A stretch of DNA of 64,000 nt, taken from Serinicoccus sediminis. GTDB taxonomy: Bacteria > Actinomycetota > Actinomycetes > Actinomycetales > Dermatophilaceae. Positions 55,281 through 64,000 of the stretch are shown here, in pieces. The position numbers and the translations under genes are program-made. The notes under the pieces were generated by a model. It was not told where the DNA came from. It searched no databases and saw nothing but the letters and a program-made list of their open reading frames with translations. The DNA lies in NCBI RefSeq assembly GCF_004153545.1, contig NZ_SDVA01000001.1, positions 1-64,000 of the forward strand, written 5' to 3'. The first letter of the stretch is position 1, and each line of letters opens with the position of its first letter.

Positions 55281-55682
55281 GGCTGGGCCGAGCCCCCTCT
55301 CGAACGGACGACGATGGTGGTGACAGTCATCCACAATGTTGTCCACAGTCTGTGGACGAAGCGGTGGACATGTGCCGGAAGCGCCGACGCTAACAAGCCG
55401 GGACCGCGAGCCGCAAGTGCCCCTCCCGCCGATCGTGGCCTGGTCGGCGTGTCGCCGCTGCTCACGCCGGCGTCCTCGGCATGATGCGGAGTTTTGCCCG
55501 TCGAGGCTCCAGAGCGTCGGCGGCGGTTTGACCGGCGAGGACGACCTCCCGTACCGTGATCTCGGCCGTCTCGCGGCCGCTTTCGCCTGCCCGTGCCTGG
55601 AGAGTCCGCCCGGTGCGCGGGCTTCCGTTGGCGGCCGACCCGGCCTCGCCGACCATACCGTTAGCACCCGACCGGAGTAGTG
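55281..55682. promoter_or_regulatory. dnaA/rpmH divergent regulatory region
   Basis: The 402-bp gap holds a DnaA box TTGTCCACA (55339-55347) and near-matches TCATCCACA (55327-55335) and TGTGGACGA (55351-55359), consistent with DnaA autoregulation. A plausible rpmH promoter is TTGACC (55528-55533) with TACCGT (55552-55557), spaced 18 bp. No ORF is present. Confidence 0.65.
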
Positions 55683-55820
55683 ATGAGCAAGCGCACCTTC
55701 CAGCCGAACAACCGCCGCCGCGCCAAGAAGCACGGCTTCCGCCTGCGCATGCGCACCCGAGCCGGTCGCAGCATCCTGAACGCACGTCGCCGCAAGGGTC
55801 GTTCCAGCATCTCGGCCTGA
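55683..55820 (+). CDS. rpmH: 50S ribosomal protein L34
   Basis: This 45-residue, very basic protein reads [20 protein letters not shown] and continues [20 protein letters not shown], the universal L34 pattern. It starts at ATG 55683 after a GGAG site and is the first gene of the operon rpmH-rnpA-yidD-yidC-jag-rsmG that runs away from dnaA. It is a structural part of the large ribosomal subunit. Confidence 0.97.
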   Translation: MSKRTFQPNNRRRAKKHGFRLRMRTRAGRSILNARRRKGRSSISA

Positions 55821-55846
55821 GCCGTCGGCACCGCTGGTGCTGGTCG

Positions 55847-56236
55847 ATGCTCGCGCGCCGTCACCGCCTGACCGCGGGGGAGGACTTCCGTTCGGTCCTC
55901 CGCGGTCGCGGTGACGGGCGTCGTCGTCAGCGCACCGGCACCGACCTCCTCGTCGTGCACGTCTCCCTGCCACCCCGACCCGGTGCGACAGCGACCGCGT
56001 CGGACGCGCGCTGCCCCAGGGTGGGTCTCGTGGTGTCCAAGGCGGTCGGCAACGCCGTCGTCCGCAACCGCACGGCGCGGCGCCTGCGCCACCTCATGGC
56101 CGACCGGATGGGCGACCTCCCTCCGGCCGGCGACGTCGTCGTCCGGGCGCTGCCCCCGGCCGCTGCCGCCAGCTCGGACGAGCTCGCGGCAGCGCTCGAC
56201 CACGCGTTGGGCCGCGCCCTGACGAGGGCCTCGTGA
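55847..56236 (+). CDS. rnpA: Ribonuclease P protein component
   Basis: This 129-residue basic protein starts [21 protein letters not shown] and contains the RNR-like RNA-binding motif ([14 protein letters not shown]), with [12 protein letters not shown] before it. It joins the RNase P RNA to mature tRNA 5' ends. ATG 55847 is the first in-frame start after rpmH. Its stop overlaps the yidD GTG (GTGA). Confidence 0.95.
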   Translation: MLARRHRLTAGEDFRSVLRGRGDGRRRQRTGTDLLVVHVSLPPRPGATATASDARCPRVGLVVSKAVGNAVVRNRTARRLRHLMADRMGDLPPAGDVVVRALPPAAAASSDELAAALDHALGRALTRAS

Positions 56237-56634
56237 GCGCGCGTCCGGCGGGCGGGACCGGCGAGGAGCTGCGCGACGTGCACCGTGGCGGGGTGGGCGC
56301 CGGGGAACGTCGCAGCCTCCTCGCTCGTCCTCTGGTATGGCTCGTCCGGATCTACCAGTGGACGATCTCGCCGCTGCTCGGGCCGGTCTGCCGCTACTAC
56401 CCCTCGTGCAGCGCCTACGGCGTGACGGCGCTCGAGCGGCACGGCCCGGTCCGCGGCACCTGGCTGACGCTACGGCGCGTGCTGCGCTGCCATCCGTGGG
56501 CAGCCGGCGGCGTCGACCACGTGCCCCCACGGCGCACCGCTCGTCCCGCACCGTCCGACCCGACCGACTCGCCCGGGAACCGCCCCGGGCCCACCACCCC
56601 GGTGGGCGGCTCTGCCGCGCACCGCCGATCCTGA
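56233..56634 (+). CDS. yidD: Membrane protein insertion efficiency factor YidD
   Basis: This 133-residue protein has the YidD pattern [25 protein letters not shown] with Cys residues near 52 and 57. A C-terminal Pro-rich tail extends the usual length. It assists insertion of membrane proteins by YidC, the next-but-one product in the same operon. The start GTG 56233 overlaps the rnpA stop. Confidence 0.92.
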   Translation: MSARPAGGTGEELRDVHRGGVGAGERRSLLARPLVWLVRIYQWTISPLLGPVCRYYPSCSAYGVTALERHGPVRGTWLTLRRVLRCHPWAAGGVDHVPPRRTARPAPSDPTDSPGNRPGPTTPVGGSAAHRRS

Positions 56635-56641
56635 GGACCGC

Positions 56642-57616
56642 ATGGGCTTCTTCGACACCATCCTCTTCCCCTTCATCTGGTTCGACTCCGCCATCCTCGT
56701 GGGTCTGGAGTGGCTGCTGACCCAGCTGGGTCTGCCGGACACCAGTGGGTGGACCTGGGTGCTGGCCATCATCGGTCTGGTCGTGACGCTGCGGGCGCTC
56801 CTCACACCGCTGATGATCCGGCAGATCAAGAGCCAGCGGCGGCTGCAGATCGTGCAGCCCGAGCTGATGAAGATCCAGGCGAAGTACAAGGGCAAGAAGG
56901 ACCAGGCGAGCCAGAAGGCGTTCCAGGAGGAGACCTTCGGGCTCTACCGGGAGGCCGGCGCGAACCCGTTCGGCGCCTGTCTGCCCATCCTCATCCAGAT
57001 GCCGTTCTTTTTCGCGCTGTTCCGGCTGCTCAACACGGCGGAGACGGTGTCCCGGGGCGAGATCGAGCCGCTAGGGCTGTTCACCCGCGAGCTGGCCAGC
57101 AAGATGGCCGGGTCGGAGATCTTCGGGGCCGGCCTGACGTCGACCTTCCTGCACGACCAGGACCTGTCGGCCAAGATCCTCTCGCTCGTGCTCATCATCG
57201 TGATGTCGGGCACGCAGTTCATCACCAGCCACCAGCTCATGCGGCAGAACATGTCGCCCGAGGCGCTGAACAGCCCGATGGCCCGGCAGCAGCAGATCCT
57301 CATCTACGTCCTGCCGATCGTCTTCGCCGTCACCGGTGTCAACTTCCCCGTCGCGCTGCTCATCTACTGGACGGTCAGCAACTTCTGGACGATGGGTCAG
57401 CAGTTCTTCGTCATCCGGAACATGCCCGCGCCCAACACCCCTGCCGAGGAGAAGTACAAGGCGAGGATGGCCCGCAAGGGCAAGGTCGCCACCGGGGTCC
57501 AGCTCAAGAACCCGAACTTCATGGCCGATCGCGAGGCGGCCCAGGCACAGGTGCAGGCCAGGACAGCCGGCCAGCGCACCCAGCCGAAGAGCAAGAAGCG
57601 GCGCAAGAAGCGCTGA
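56642..57616 (+). CDS. yidC: Membrane protein insertase YidC
   Basis: This 324-residue protein starts MGFFDTILFPFIWFDSAILV and has five membrane helices, as in YidC1-type insertases. Characteristic blocks are LRALLTPLMIRQIKSQRRLQ and NPFGACLPILIQMPFFFALF. The C-terminus is rich in Lys/Arg (KSKKRRKKR) and binds the ribosome. It inserts membrane proteins with or without SecYEG. ATG 56642 lies seven bases after the yidD stop. It lacks the large periplasmic domain of Gram-negative YidC. Confidence 0.95.
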   Translation: MGFFDTILFPFIWFDSAILVGLEWLLTQLGLPDTSGWTWVLAIIGLVVTLRALLTPLMIRQIKSQRRLQIVQPELMKIQAKYKGKKDQASQKAFQEETFGLYREAGANPFGACLPILIQMPFFFALFRLLNTAETVSRGEIEPLGLFTRELASKMAGSEIFGAGLTSTFLHDQDLSAKILSLVLIIVMSGTQFITSHQLMRQNMSPEALNSPMARQQQILIYVLPIVFAVTGVNFPVALLIYWTVSNFWTMGQQFFVIRNMPAPNTPAEEKYKARMARKGKVATGVQLKNPNFMADREAAQAQVQARTAGQRTQPKSKKRRKKR

Positions 57617-57677
57617 CCGCGCGCCCTCCGCGCGGCGCGCGCCCACCGATCCGCCCACCGACGAGACAGGAGTGCAG

Positions 57678-58295
57678 ATGAGCACCACCGACGACACCCA
57701 GCAGGTCAGCACCGACGAGCAGCCCACGAACGACCCCAGCCCGGCCACGCCGCCCGAGGGGTCGGCTGATGTGACCCAGGTCACCTCTGAGCAGGAGTCG
57801 GCCGGGGCCGACGAGGTCGACCGGTCCGCCGACCTGGTCCGTGAGGGCGAGGTGGCCGCCGACTTCCTCGAGACCCTGCTGGACATCGCCGACCTGGACG
57901 GCGACCTGGAGGTCGACGTCGACGGCGACCGTGCCCTGGTGGCGCTCGTGGACTCCGAGGACGGCGCCGCACCGCGGCGTCTGGTCGGCCCGGGTGGATC
58001 GGTGCTCGAGGCCCTGCAGGAGCTGACCCGGCTGGCGGTGCAGGCCGAGACGGGCGAGCGGAGCCGGCTCATGCTGGACGTCGCGGGCTACCGTGCCGAC
58101 CGGCGCCAGGCCCTGGTGTCGCAGGCCCGCACCGCGATCGCCGAGGTCAAGGAGTCCGGCGAGCGCCGCGAGCTGGACCCCATGACGGCCTTCGAGCGCA
58201 AGGTGGTGCACGACGAGGTGCTGGCGGCAGGCCTGACCTCGGAGTCGGAGGGCGCGGAGCCCTCGCGCTACGTGGTCATCCTGCCCGCTGGCTGA
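57678..58295 (+). CDS. jag: Jag/KhpB-like KH-R3H RNA-binding protein
   Basis: This 205-residue protein has an acidic N-terminal Jag-like region (about 1-65). A KH domain (GPGGSVLEALQELTRLAVQ) and an R3H-type domain (MTAFERKVVHDEV and the final SRYVVILPAG) follow. It binds RNA and, with KhpA, influences cell division and elongation in other bacteria. ATG 57678 follows an AGGAG site at 57669-57673. It lies between yidC and rsmG in the standard order. Confidence 0.92.
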   Translation: MSTTDDTQQVSTDEQPTNDPSPATPPEGSADVTQVTSEQESAGADEVDRSADLVREGEVAADFLETLLDIADLDGDLEVDVDGDRALVALVDSEDGAAPRRLVGPGGSVLEALQELTRLAVQAETGERSRLMLDVAGYRADRRQALVSQARTAIAEVKESGERRELDPMTAFERKVVHDEVLAAGLTSESEGAEPSRYVVILPAG

Positions 58296-58299
58296 GGTC

Positions 58300-59019
58300 G
58301 TGGCGCCCTCCGGGCTCGCCCCGCCCCCGGAGCAGGCGGGCGAGGTCTTCGCCGACCGGCTGCCGGTGGCGACGAGGTATGCCGAGCTGCTCGCCACCAC
58401 CGGGATCAGCCATGGTCTCGTCGGGCCCCGGGAGACCGGTCGCCTGTGGGAGCGTCACCTGCTCAACTGCGCCGTGGTGCAGGAGCTGCTGCCCGCGGAC
58501 AGCCGGGTGGTGGACATCGGGTCGGGCGCCGGCCTCCCGGGGCTCGTCCTCGCCATCGTCCGGCCGGACCTGAGCCTGCACCTGGTCGAGCCGCTGCTGC
58601 GCCGCACGACCTGGCTCGAGGAGGCGGTCCAGGAGCTCGGTCTGGACAACGTCACGGTCCACCGTGGACGGGCCCAGGAGGTGGACCTGCGGGCTCCCGT
58701 CGTCACCGCCCGCGCTGTCGCCTCCCTCGACAAGCTGGTGCGGTGGAGCTTCCCGCTCCTCGAGGACGACGGACGTCTCCTGGCGCTCAAGGGGGAGGCA
58801 GCCGCCACGGAGCTCGCCGAGGCGGGACCGGTGCTGGACCGGCACCAGGTGCACCATGCCCAGCTGCACGTCCTGGCCGAGCACACGCCGGCCGGACCCG
58901 TGCGGGTGGTCGAGATCGTCCGGCCCGCGCAGCGACCCACCGTGGACGACTCTCGCCCCTCCCCGCGAGGCAAGGCCAGGCCCCCCCGGTCCGTGCGGCA
59001 GCGGCGCCACCGCCGGTAG
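58300..59019 (+). CDS. rsmG: 16S rRNA (guanine-527-N7) methyltransferase RsmG
   Basis: This 239-residue protein has the SAM-binding block SRVVDIGSGAGLPGLVLAI near residue 67, the preceding ERHLLNCAVV, and TARAVASLDKLVRWSFPLL. A C-terminal Arg/Pro-rich tail (about 30 residues) is longer than usual. It methylates G527 of 16S rRNA; loss gives streptomycin resistance in other bacteria. GTG 58300 follows the jag stop by four bases. It is convergent with parB. Confidence 0.93.
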   Translation: MAPSGLAPPPEQAGEVFADRLPVATRYAELLATTGISHGLVGPRETGRLWERHLLNCAVVQELLPADSRVVDIGSGAGLPGLVLAIVRPDLSLHLVEPLLRRTTWLEEAVQELGLDNVTVHRGRAQEVDLRAPVVTARAVASLDKLVRWSFPLLEDDGRLLALKGEAAATELAEAGPVLDRHQVHHAQLHVLAEHTPAGPVRVVEIVRPAQRPTVDDSRPSPRGKARPPRSVRQRRHRR

Positions 59020-59038
59020 AGCGGGTCGTCCCCCCGGG

Positions 59039-60211
59039 TCAGGGGGTCGTCGGCGCCTCGCTGTCGCGGCCCAGGAGGTCGAGGATGCGTTCCAGGTCGT
59101 CCTGGCCGGCGAACTCGATGACCATCTTGCCCTTGCGCCGCCCCATCGAGACCTGAACCCTGGTGTCCAGACGGCCCGACAACGAGCTGGCGATCTGCTC
59201 CAGCTCGGGTGGGGCATCCGTCCGCGCCGCCCGACGGCGGGGAGCCCGCTCGTCGTCGCCGACCATGACGATCTCCTCCACCGACCGCACGGAGAGACCC
59301 TCGGCCACGATCCGCTGGGCCAGGCGCTCCATCGCGGCGCCGTCCCCCAGGCCCAGGAGCGCCCGGGCGTGCCCCGCGCTGAGCACGCCCGACGCCACCC
59401 GCCGTTGCACCATGGGCGGGAGCTTGAGCAGTCGGATGGTGTTGCTGATCTGCGGACGGGAGCGGCCGATCCGACCGGCCAGCTCGTCGTGCGTGCACCC
59501 GAAGTCGTCCAGCAGCTGCTGGTAGGCCGCGGCCTCCTCGAGCGGGTTGAGCTGGGCGCGGTGGAGGTTCTCCAGCAGCGCGTCCCTCAGCATGTGCTCG
59601 TCCTCGGTGGCCCGCACGATGGCGGGGATGGTCGCCTGTCCTGCCGCCTGGGAGGCGCGCAACCGGCGCTCACCCATGACGAGCTCGAAGGGAGGCGCGC
59701 CCTCAGCCACGGCGTCGTCGTCGGTGCGGCGGACGACGACCGGCTGCAGGACGCCCAGCTCGCGGATGCTGCTCACCAGCTCGGCGAGGTCGTCCTCGTC
59801 GAAGACCGACCGTGGCTGGCGCGGGTTGGCGCGGATGTGGTCCACCGGGAGCTCGGCGAACTCGGCTCCGGGAATCGGGCTCAGACCGTCGGACGAGACG
59901 GAGCTCCCCGGCGCCACCGGCTCCGCGCCCTCGGCGACAACCGGTCCGGCGCCGGCGTTTCCCGTGGAACCGGGTGCCGCACCAGCGACGTGGTCCGGCG
60001 CGTCGTTTCCCGTGGAACCGCCCAGGTCAGTGTCGGCTCGCGGCCCGACGTGAGACGTCGCCTCCTCAGCACCGGGGTGTCCGGACGGGTCTGCCGCATC
60101 CGGCTGGCTGCGCGGGAAGAAGACGTCACGGGGACGGTCGGCGCCAGAAGGTGCCTGCTGCGGGATGAGGGCGCCGAGGCCCTTGCCGAGCCCCCGTCGT
60201 CGGTCGGTCAT
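59039..60211 (-). CDS. parB: Chromosome partitioning protein ParB
   Basis: This 390-residue protein starts [20 protein letters not shown], the ParA-contacting N-terminus. The ParB/Srx CTPase fold ([18 protein letters not shown] and the GERRLRA box) is followed by the HTH that binds parS ([20 protein letters not shown]). The C-terminal dimer domain ends [13 protein letters not shown]. Its ATG overlaps the parA stop (ATGA). An Asp/Gly/Ser-rich linker (about 25-110) contains two degenerate parS words at DNA level. Confidence 0.95.
   Translation of the reverse strand: MTDRRRGLGKGLGALIPQQAPSGADRPRDVFFPRSQPDAADPSGHPGAEEATSHVGPRADTDLGGSTGNDAPDHVAGAAPGSTGNAGAGPVVAEGAEPVAPGSSVSSDGLSPIPGAEFAELPVDHIRANPRQPRSVFDEDDLAELVSSIRELGVLQPVVVRRTDDDAVAEGAPPFELVMGERRLRASQAAGQATIPAIVRATEDEHMLRDALLENLHRAQLNPLEEAAAYQQLLDDFGCTHDELAGRIGRSRPQISNTIRLLKLPPMVQRRVASGVLSAGHARALLGLGDGAAMERLAQRIVAEGLSVRSVEEIVMVGDDERAPRRRAARTDAPPELEQIASSLSGRLDTRVQVSMGRRKGKMVIEFAGQDDLERILDLLGRDSEAPTTP
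59956..59971 (+). promoter_or_regulatory. Degenerate parS-like site in parB
   Basis: CGTTTCCCGTGGAACC differs at a few positions from the TGTTCCACGTGGAACA consensus but keeps the central CGTGGAAC half. It is inside the linker of parB. Confidence 0.6.
60004..60019 (+). promoter_or_regulatory. Second degenerate parS-like site in parB
   Basis: CGTTTCCCGTGGAACC, the same word as at 59956, about 48 bp away and in the same orientation. Confidence 0.6.
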
Positions 60212-61293
60212 GGGATCTCCTTCGTGCGGCGCATCTCCGCGGCCGCCTCGGCGTAGGACAGGGCACCCGTGCTGGTCGGGTCGTAGGTCATGACGGTCTC
60301 TCCGTGGCTGGGCGCCTCGCTGATCCGCACCGAGCGCGGGATCGCCGTCCGCAGCACACGGTCGCCGAAGTGCTCGCGGACCTGTTCCGCCACGTCCGCC
60401 GCGAGGCGGGTGCGACCGTCGAACATGGTGAGCAGGATGGTGGAGACGGCCAGCTCAGCGTTGAGGTGCTGCTGGATGAGGTCGACGTTCTTGAGCAGCT
60501 GACTCAGACCTTCCAGGGCGTAGTACTCGCACTGGATGGGGATGAGCAGCTCGCGGGCGGCGACGAAGGCGTTGACGGTCAGCAGACCGAGGCTGGGTGG
60601 ACAGTCGATGAGCACGAGGTCGGGTGGGTCGTCGGTGTCGTCGAGGTATGCCTGGAGGGCACGGCGGAGCCGGTTCTCCCGGGCGACGAGGGGGACGAGC
60701 TCGATCTCGGCACCGGCGAGGTCGATGGTGGCGGGCGCGCACAGCAACCCCGCGACCTGCGGACATGGCTGCACCACGTCCGAGAGGGCGACCCCGTCGA
60801 TGAGCACGTCGTAGATGCCGAGCGTGCCGCTCGTGTGCGGGATCGACAGTGCCGTGCTGGCGTTGCCCTGGGGGTCCATGTCGATGACGAGGACGCGCAG
60901 GCCGCTCCCGGCCATGGCCGCCGCGAGGTTGACCGTCGTCGTGGTCTTGCCCACGCCGCCCTTCTGGTTGGACACCGTGATGATGCGGGTCCCGGACCAC
61001 GGCGGCCGGGTGTCGACCACGGGATCTGGCGTCGGGGAGGGTGTTTCCCGTGGAACATCGCCCCGGTCGTCATGCGCCTCGTCACCCGCGTCTGCGCCGG
61101 CGATCACCTCGTGGTCCTGTCGCTCCGGAGGATCGGCGGGCTGTGTTCCACGTGGAACAGATGCGGCCACGGGGTCGGCCTCCGACCTCGGCCATCCCAG
61201 GGCCGTCGGGCGGAAGCCCGTCATGACGTCCTCGGGGTAAGGGTCGTGCATGGTCCTGCCCGGCCAGCCGAGCGCTCCGTCGTCAGCAGTCAT
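60208..61293 (-). CDS. parA: Chromosome partitioning ATPase ParA
   Basis: This 361-residue protein has an unusually long Asp/Pro/Arg-rich N-terminal extension (about 95 residues). The deviant Walker A ATPase follows ([21 protein letters not shown]), with [29 protein letters not shown] and [14 protein letters not shown]. It moves origin regions with ParB. ATG 61293 is preferred over upstream starts because sequence before it is non-conserved and contains the 61355 palindrome. The extension's DNA carries the perfect parS at 61144. Confidence 0.93.
   Translation of the reverse strand: MTADDGALGWPGRTMHDPYPEDVMTGFRPTALGWPRSEADPVAASVPRGTQPADPPERQDHEVIAGADAGDEAHDDRGDVPRETPSPTPDPVVDTRPPWSGTRIITVSNQKGGVGKTTTTVNLAAAMAGSGLRVLVIDMDPQGNASTALSIPHTSGTLGIYDVLIDGVALSDVVQPCPQVAGLLCAPATIDLAGAEIELVPLVARENRLRRALQAYLDDTDDPPDLVLIDCPPSLGLLTVNAFVAARELLIPIQCEYYALEGLSQLLKNVDLIQQHLNAELAVSTILLTMFDGRTRLAADVAEQVREHFGDRVLRTAIPRSVRISEAPSHGETVMTYDPTSTGALSYAEAAAEMRRTKEIP
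61042..61057 (+). promoter_or_regulatory. parS site in parA (one-arm variant)
   Basis: TGTTTCCCGTGGAACA keeps both outer TGT...ACA ends and the CGTGGAAC half and differs from the consensus at two positions in the left half. Confidence 0.8.
61144..61159 (+). promoter_or_regulatory. Perfect parS site in parA
   Basis: TGTTCCACGTGGAACA, the 16-bp consensus palindrome bound by ParB, lies within the coding region of the parA N-terminal extension. Confidence 0.92.
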
Positions 61294-61354
61294 GAGGCCC
61301 CCATCATCGCTGATCAGCGGGTGTCCACCAAGTCCGCCGCGCACGACAACAGCC

Positions 61355-61372
61355 GTCCACAGGCCTGTGGAC
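61355..61372. promoter_or_regulatory. DnaA-box-like palindrome upstream of parA
   Basis: GTCCACAGGCCTGTGGAC (8+2+8 perfect palindrome) lies in the trxA-parA gap, with further GTGGAC words at 61381-61396. Each half matches seven of nine bases of TTGTCCACA. It may link parAB expression to DnaA, or end trxA transcription as a hairpin. Confidence 0.45.
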
Positions 61373-61432
61373 AGACCCGGTGGACGGCTGTGGACGACGC
61401 GGTGGAGCACCGCGCGTGCGTGACGCAGATGG

Positions 61433-61756
61433 TCAGGCGGTGTAGGGCTCCAGCTCGCTGGCGAGCTTCTTCTTGGGGAGGGCACCGACGATGGTCTTGA
61501 CGACCTCGCCCCCGGAGTAGACGTGCATCGTGGGGATGCCGGTGATGCCGTAGCTCTGCGTCGTCTGCGGGTTCTCGTCGGTGTTGAGCTTGACGACCTT
61601 GAGCTTGTCGCCCCACTCCTGCGAGAGCTCCTCGAGGATGGGGGCGATCATCTTGCACGGACCGCACCAGGGAGCCCAGAAATCGACCAGGACCGGGCCG
61701 TCGTGCTGCAGCACGTCGTCGGTGAAGGTGGCGTCGGTGGTGTTGGTGATGCTCAT
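61433..61756 (-). CDS. trxA: Thioredoxin
   Basis: This 107-residue single-domain thioredoxin has the active site WCGPC in [16 protein letters not shown] and the cis-Pro in GIPTMHVY. It reduces protein disulfides with electrons from the thioredoxin reductase encoded just before it. ATG 61756 has an AAGGAG site and overlaps the trxB stop by four bases. A gap of about 140 bp separates it from parA. Confidence 0.96.
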   Translation of the reverse strand: MSITNTTDATFTDDVLQHDGPVLVDFWAPWCGPCKMIAPILEELSQEWGDKLKVVKLNTDENPQTTQSYGITGIPTMHVYSGGEVVKTIVGALPKKKLASELEPYTA

Positions 61757-62787
61757 GAATCTCCTTGTGTCACAGCGGTTGCGAGGTGGTGGGTCATGCC
61801 CTGGGCGAAGTCGCGGCTGGCGAGGTAGCGCTCGGCGTCGAGGGCCGCCGCGCAACCGGTGCCGGCCGCGGTGATGGCCTGCCGGTAGGTGTGGTCCACG
61901 AGGTCGCCGCAGGCGAAGACGCCCTCGACGCTGGTCTCGGTGCCCCGGCCGCGGACCACGACGTAGCCCTCGTCGTCCAGCTCCACCTGGCCCTGGACGA
62001 GCTCGTTGCGCGGGTCGTGTCCGATGGCGATGAACAACCCGGTGGCGGGGACCTCACGTCGTTCACCGGTCACCGTGTCGGCGAGCTCGATCCCGGTGAG
62101 CTTGGGCGAGCCGTGCAGCTCGGTGACGGCCGAGTTCCACGCGAACGAGATCTTGTCGTCGGCCTGGGCACGCTCGGCCATGATCCGACTGGCCCGCAGC
62201 TCGCCCCGGCGGTGCACGACGGTGATGGATCGGGCGAAGCGGCTGAGGAAGGTCGCCTCCTCCATGGCCGAGTCCCCGCCACCGACGACCACGATGTCCT
62301 GGTCGCGGAAGAAGGCACCGTCGCACGTCGCGCACCAGGAGACGCCGTGGCCGGACAGCTCCTGTTCCCGAGGGAGCCCCAGCTCGCGGTAGGCCGAGCC
62401 CATGGCCAGGATGACGGCGCGCGCCTGGTGCACGGTGCCCTCCGCGTCCGTGACGCGCTTGACCGGGCCGGTCAGGTCGACCTCGGTGACGTCCTCACGG
62501 ACGAGCTCGGCCCCGAACCGCTCGGCCTGCTCGCGCATGTCCATCATCAGCTGGGGACCCATGATCCCCTCCGGGAAGCCCGGGAAGTTCTCCACCTCGG
62601 TGGTGTTCATCAGGGCTCCGCCAGCCGTGACGCTGCCCTCGAAGACCAGCGGTGCCAGGTTGGCGCGTGCGGCGTAGACGGCGGCGGTGTACCCCGCCGG
62701 TCCCGAGCCGATGATGATGACCTCGCGCAGCGCGGTGGGGTCGCCACCGGCGGAGCCACTGGGCCGGGGCAGCAGGTCGATGGTCAT
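61753..62787 (-). CDS. trxB: Thioredoxin reductase
   Basis: This 344-residue flavoprotein has the FAD motif [19 protein letters not shown] and the redox pair CATC in [11 protein letters not shown]. An NADPH motif [12 protein letters not shown] and the closing [20 protein letters not shown] follow. It transfers electrons from NADPH to thioredoxin. ATG 62787 is chosen, with an AGGAAGG site upstream; more upstream codons give no conserved sequence. It overlaps trxA and lies downstream of the anti-sigma-like gene, as in the mycobacterial sigM-rsmA-trxB-trxC cluster. Confidence 0.95.
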   Translation of the reverse strand: MTIDLLPRPSGSAGGDPTALREVIIIGSGPAGYTAAVYAARANLAPLVFEGSVTAGGALMNTTEVENFPGFPEGIMGPQLMMDMREQAERFGAELVREDVTEVDLTGPVKRVTDAEGTVHQARAVILAMGSAYRELGLPREQELSGHGVSWCATCDGAFFRDQDIVVVGGGDSAMEEATFLSRFARSITVVHRRGELRASRIMAERAQADDKISFAWNSAVTELHGSPKLTGIELADTVTGERREVPATGLFIAIGHDPRNELVQGQVELDDEGYVVVRGRGTETSVEGVFACGDLVDHTYRQAITAAGTGCAAALDAERYLASRDFAQGMTHHLATAVTQGDS

Positions 62788-62915
62788 GGAAGCCTTCCTC
62801 GCAGGGGTGCACGACGGAGCGGTGGTCCGGACGTGGGGGTCAACCGATCCTAGGACGACATTGTTCCAGGGCGTGACGGCGACGGGGACCGGGTCCGAGC
62901 GGGGGTGGCGCGGCG

Positions 62916-63800
62916 TCACGGTGCGCCGACGGGATCGCCCTCCGGCTCGATCGGCGAGACCTCCGTGCGCTGCGTGCACGACCGGGGCATCAGCCACGCG
63001 TGTCCGGTGCCGTCCGCGGCGCGGCCGAGCAGCACCACGACGTCCTGCTCGTCGTCCTCGAGCCGCAGTCGGGCGGGAGCGGCGAACCGCTCCTCCCACC
63101 GGGCGGCCTCCTGGGGCCCGACGCCCGCCCAGCACTGTGCGGCCTGGGTGGCCGTCAGCGAGGAGGCGGCGTCGGGAGCCACGTCGGACGTGGTGACCTG
63201 CACCATACGGGCGGTGTAGTCGGCGCTGACGACCATGCCCAGGTCGGGCACGACCGTGGGCGGAGCCACCTCGCTCAGGGCGCCGAGATCCCCGGACTCC
63301 TCGGACGCCGCGGAGTCGGGCGTGGCGTCGTCCCGCGCGCCGTCCGCACCGGCAGCGTCCTCCTGCGCCCCTCCCGCGCTGTCGTCTGCCCCCTCCAGGT
63401 CCTGCGCGGCTCCGGCGCCTGCCGTGTCCCCGGACTCGGCGCGCGAGGGGTACTGCGCCAGAGCGCCGCTGTCCCCGGTACCGGCCCCGCCGAGCAGCTG
63501 CGTGAGGGTCACCGTGGTGATGGCCAGACCGGCCGCGGCGGCCGTCAGCAGCCCGAGGGTCCGGCCGGGGCGGCGTCGACCCCGCTCGGCGGCGAGATCG
63601 ACGACCCGGTCCGCCGACCCGGTCAGAGGGTGGGTGGTGGCCCCGGAGAGGTGCTCGCGCTCGACCTCCAGACGGGTCTGGATGCGCTGCACGAGGTGCT
63701 CGGGCATCGGCCCGGGGTCGGGGAGGCCGGAGAGGAGGGATCGGACGCCGGTCGGGTCGTCGTCCGGGTCGTGGCCCTCGTGCGGGTCAACGGTGGGCAT
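62916..63800 (-). CDS. Anti-sigma-factor-like membrane protein (RsmA position)
   Basis: This 294-residue protein has a cytoplasmic N-terminal region (about 1-80) with acidic and helical stretches. One membrane helix (about 81-103, [21 protein letters not shown]), a long Ala/Gly/Asp/Glu-rich linker (about 110-185) and a soluble extracytoplasmic domain ending DPVGAP follow. Position between an ECF sigma gene and trxB matches rsmA, the anti-SigM gene. No classical zinc anti-sigma motif (HxxxCxxC) is seen, so assignment rests on synteny and topology. ATG 63800 begins [11 protein letters not shown]. Confidence 0.65.
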   Translation of the reverse strand: MPTVDPHEGHDPDDDPTGVRSLLSGLPDPGPMPEHLVQRIQTRLEVEREHLSGATTHPLTGSADRVVDLAAERGRRRPGRTLGLLTAAAAGLAITTVTLTQLLGGAGTGDSGALAQYPSRAESGDTAGAGAAQDLEGADDSAGGAQEDAAGADGARDDATPDSAASEESGDLGALSEVAPPTVVPDLGMVVSADYTARMVQVTTSDVAPDAASSLTATQAAQCWAGVGPQEAARWEERFAAPARLRLEDDEQDVVVLLGRAADGTGHAWLMPRSCTQRTEVSPIEPEGDPVGAP

Positions 63801-63926
63801 GAAGCGACGACCTCCTCTTCTCGTGCGTCGCGGCTGGTGCGGGCACGGACCCGGACCGGGGCCGGTCGTGCGGCCCACGGGGGTACGACGAGCGGAGCCG
63901 GGGCGTGGTTCCCTGCCGGCCCGCCG

Positions 63927-64000
63927 TCACCGCCCCTCCTCCGACTGGTCGAGGCGCAGCAGCCGCGCCATGGCCTCACGTCCGCGTGAGCACCGGGACT
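63927..64000 (-). CDS. ECF sigma factor, last 23 codons (SigM type, cut by the window)
   Basis: The final in-frame codons on the minus strand read SRCSRGREAMARLLRLDQSE and end in TGA at 63927-63929. S-R-x-S/A-R-G-R is the typical end of the region 4 recognition helix of ECF sigma factors (V-K-S-R-C-x-R-G-R). Together with the anti-sigma-like gene and trxB/trxA downstream, this suggests SigM. The rest of the gene lies beyond the window. Confidence 0.75.
   Translation of the reverse strand, partial: SRCSRGREAMARLLRLDQSEEGR

Overview
The window is very GC-rich DNA that carries the chromosome replication-origin neighbourhood of an actinobacterium. The order rpmH-rnpA-yidD-yidC-jag-rsmG-parA/parB on one side of dnaA, and dnaN-gnd-recF-DUF721-gyrB-gyrA-DUF3566-tRNA-Ile-DLW39-tRNA-Ala on the other, is the standard actinobacterial arrangement. 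The cyclophilin, rhomboid, CrgA, DUF881 and PASTA-kinase block is also conserved near the origin. CWB2 cell-wall proteins and general codon use suggest a member of the Micrococcales near Serinicoccus, Ornithinimicrobium or Janibacter. This placement is inferred; no 16S gene is present.

Region 1 (1-5500) holds the C-terminal PASTA part of a PknB-type kinase whose frame is broken at the window edge, then DUF881, CrgA, a zinc-finger rhomboid protease, a cyclophilin and a long Ala/Lys-rich membrane protein. Region 2 (5700-21300) is accessory chromosome: an acyltransferase-3/SGNH protein, a tightly overlapping operon of ATP-grasp, S51-like and enterochelin-esterase-like proteins with a NYN RNase, a PGRP-type amidase with CWB2 repeats, AzlCD, an alpha/beta hydrolase, flotillin, SpoIID/CWB2 and an SDR.

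Region 3 (21421-39771) is an 18.4 kb integrative element inserted in tRNA-Ala(UGC). A 46-bp piece of the tRNA gene is repeated at the far end (45 of 46 bases equal). The element carries a type I restriction-modification operon that includes a GmrSD-like (DUF262/DUF1524) gene, a lower-GC pair (a DGQHR/DndB-like protein and an HExxH protein), a MobF relaxase-helicase, an excisionase, a tyrosine integrase and a hipBA toxin-antitoxin pair. A diverged copy of the left-end arm at 30.1 kb suggests that two elements became joined in tandem, the left one carrying the RM cargo.

Region 4 (39700-64000) is the origin core. tRNA-Ala, DLW-39 and tRNA-Ile are followed by an ABC exporter/XRE/universal-stress module with shared TAGTAG palindromes, then DUF3566-gyrA-gyrB-DUF721-recF-gnd-dnaN, the dnaA-dnaN intergenic oriC with DnaA boxes, dnaA, and divergently rpmH-rnpA-yidD-yidC-jag-rsmG. 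ParB and ParA follow with parS sites inside their coding regions. The window ends in trxA-trxB, an anti-sigma-like membrane protein and the last codons of an ECF sigma factor, matching the SigM-RsmA-TrxB-TrxA arrangement of other actinobacteria.
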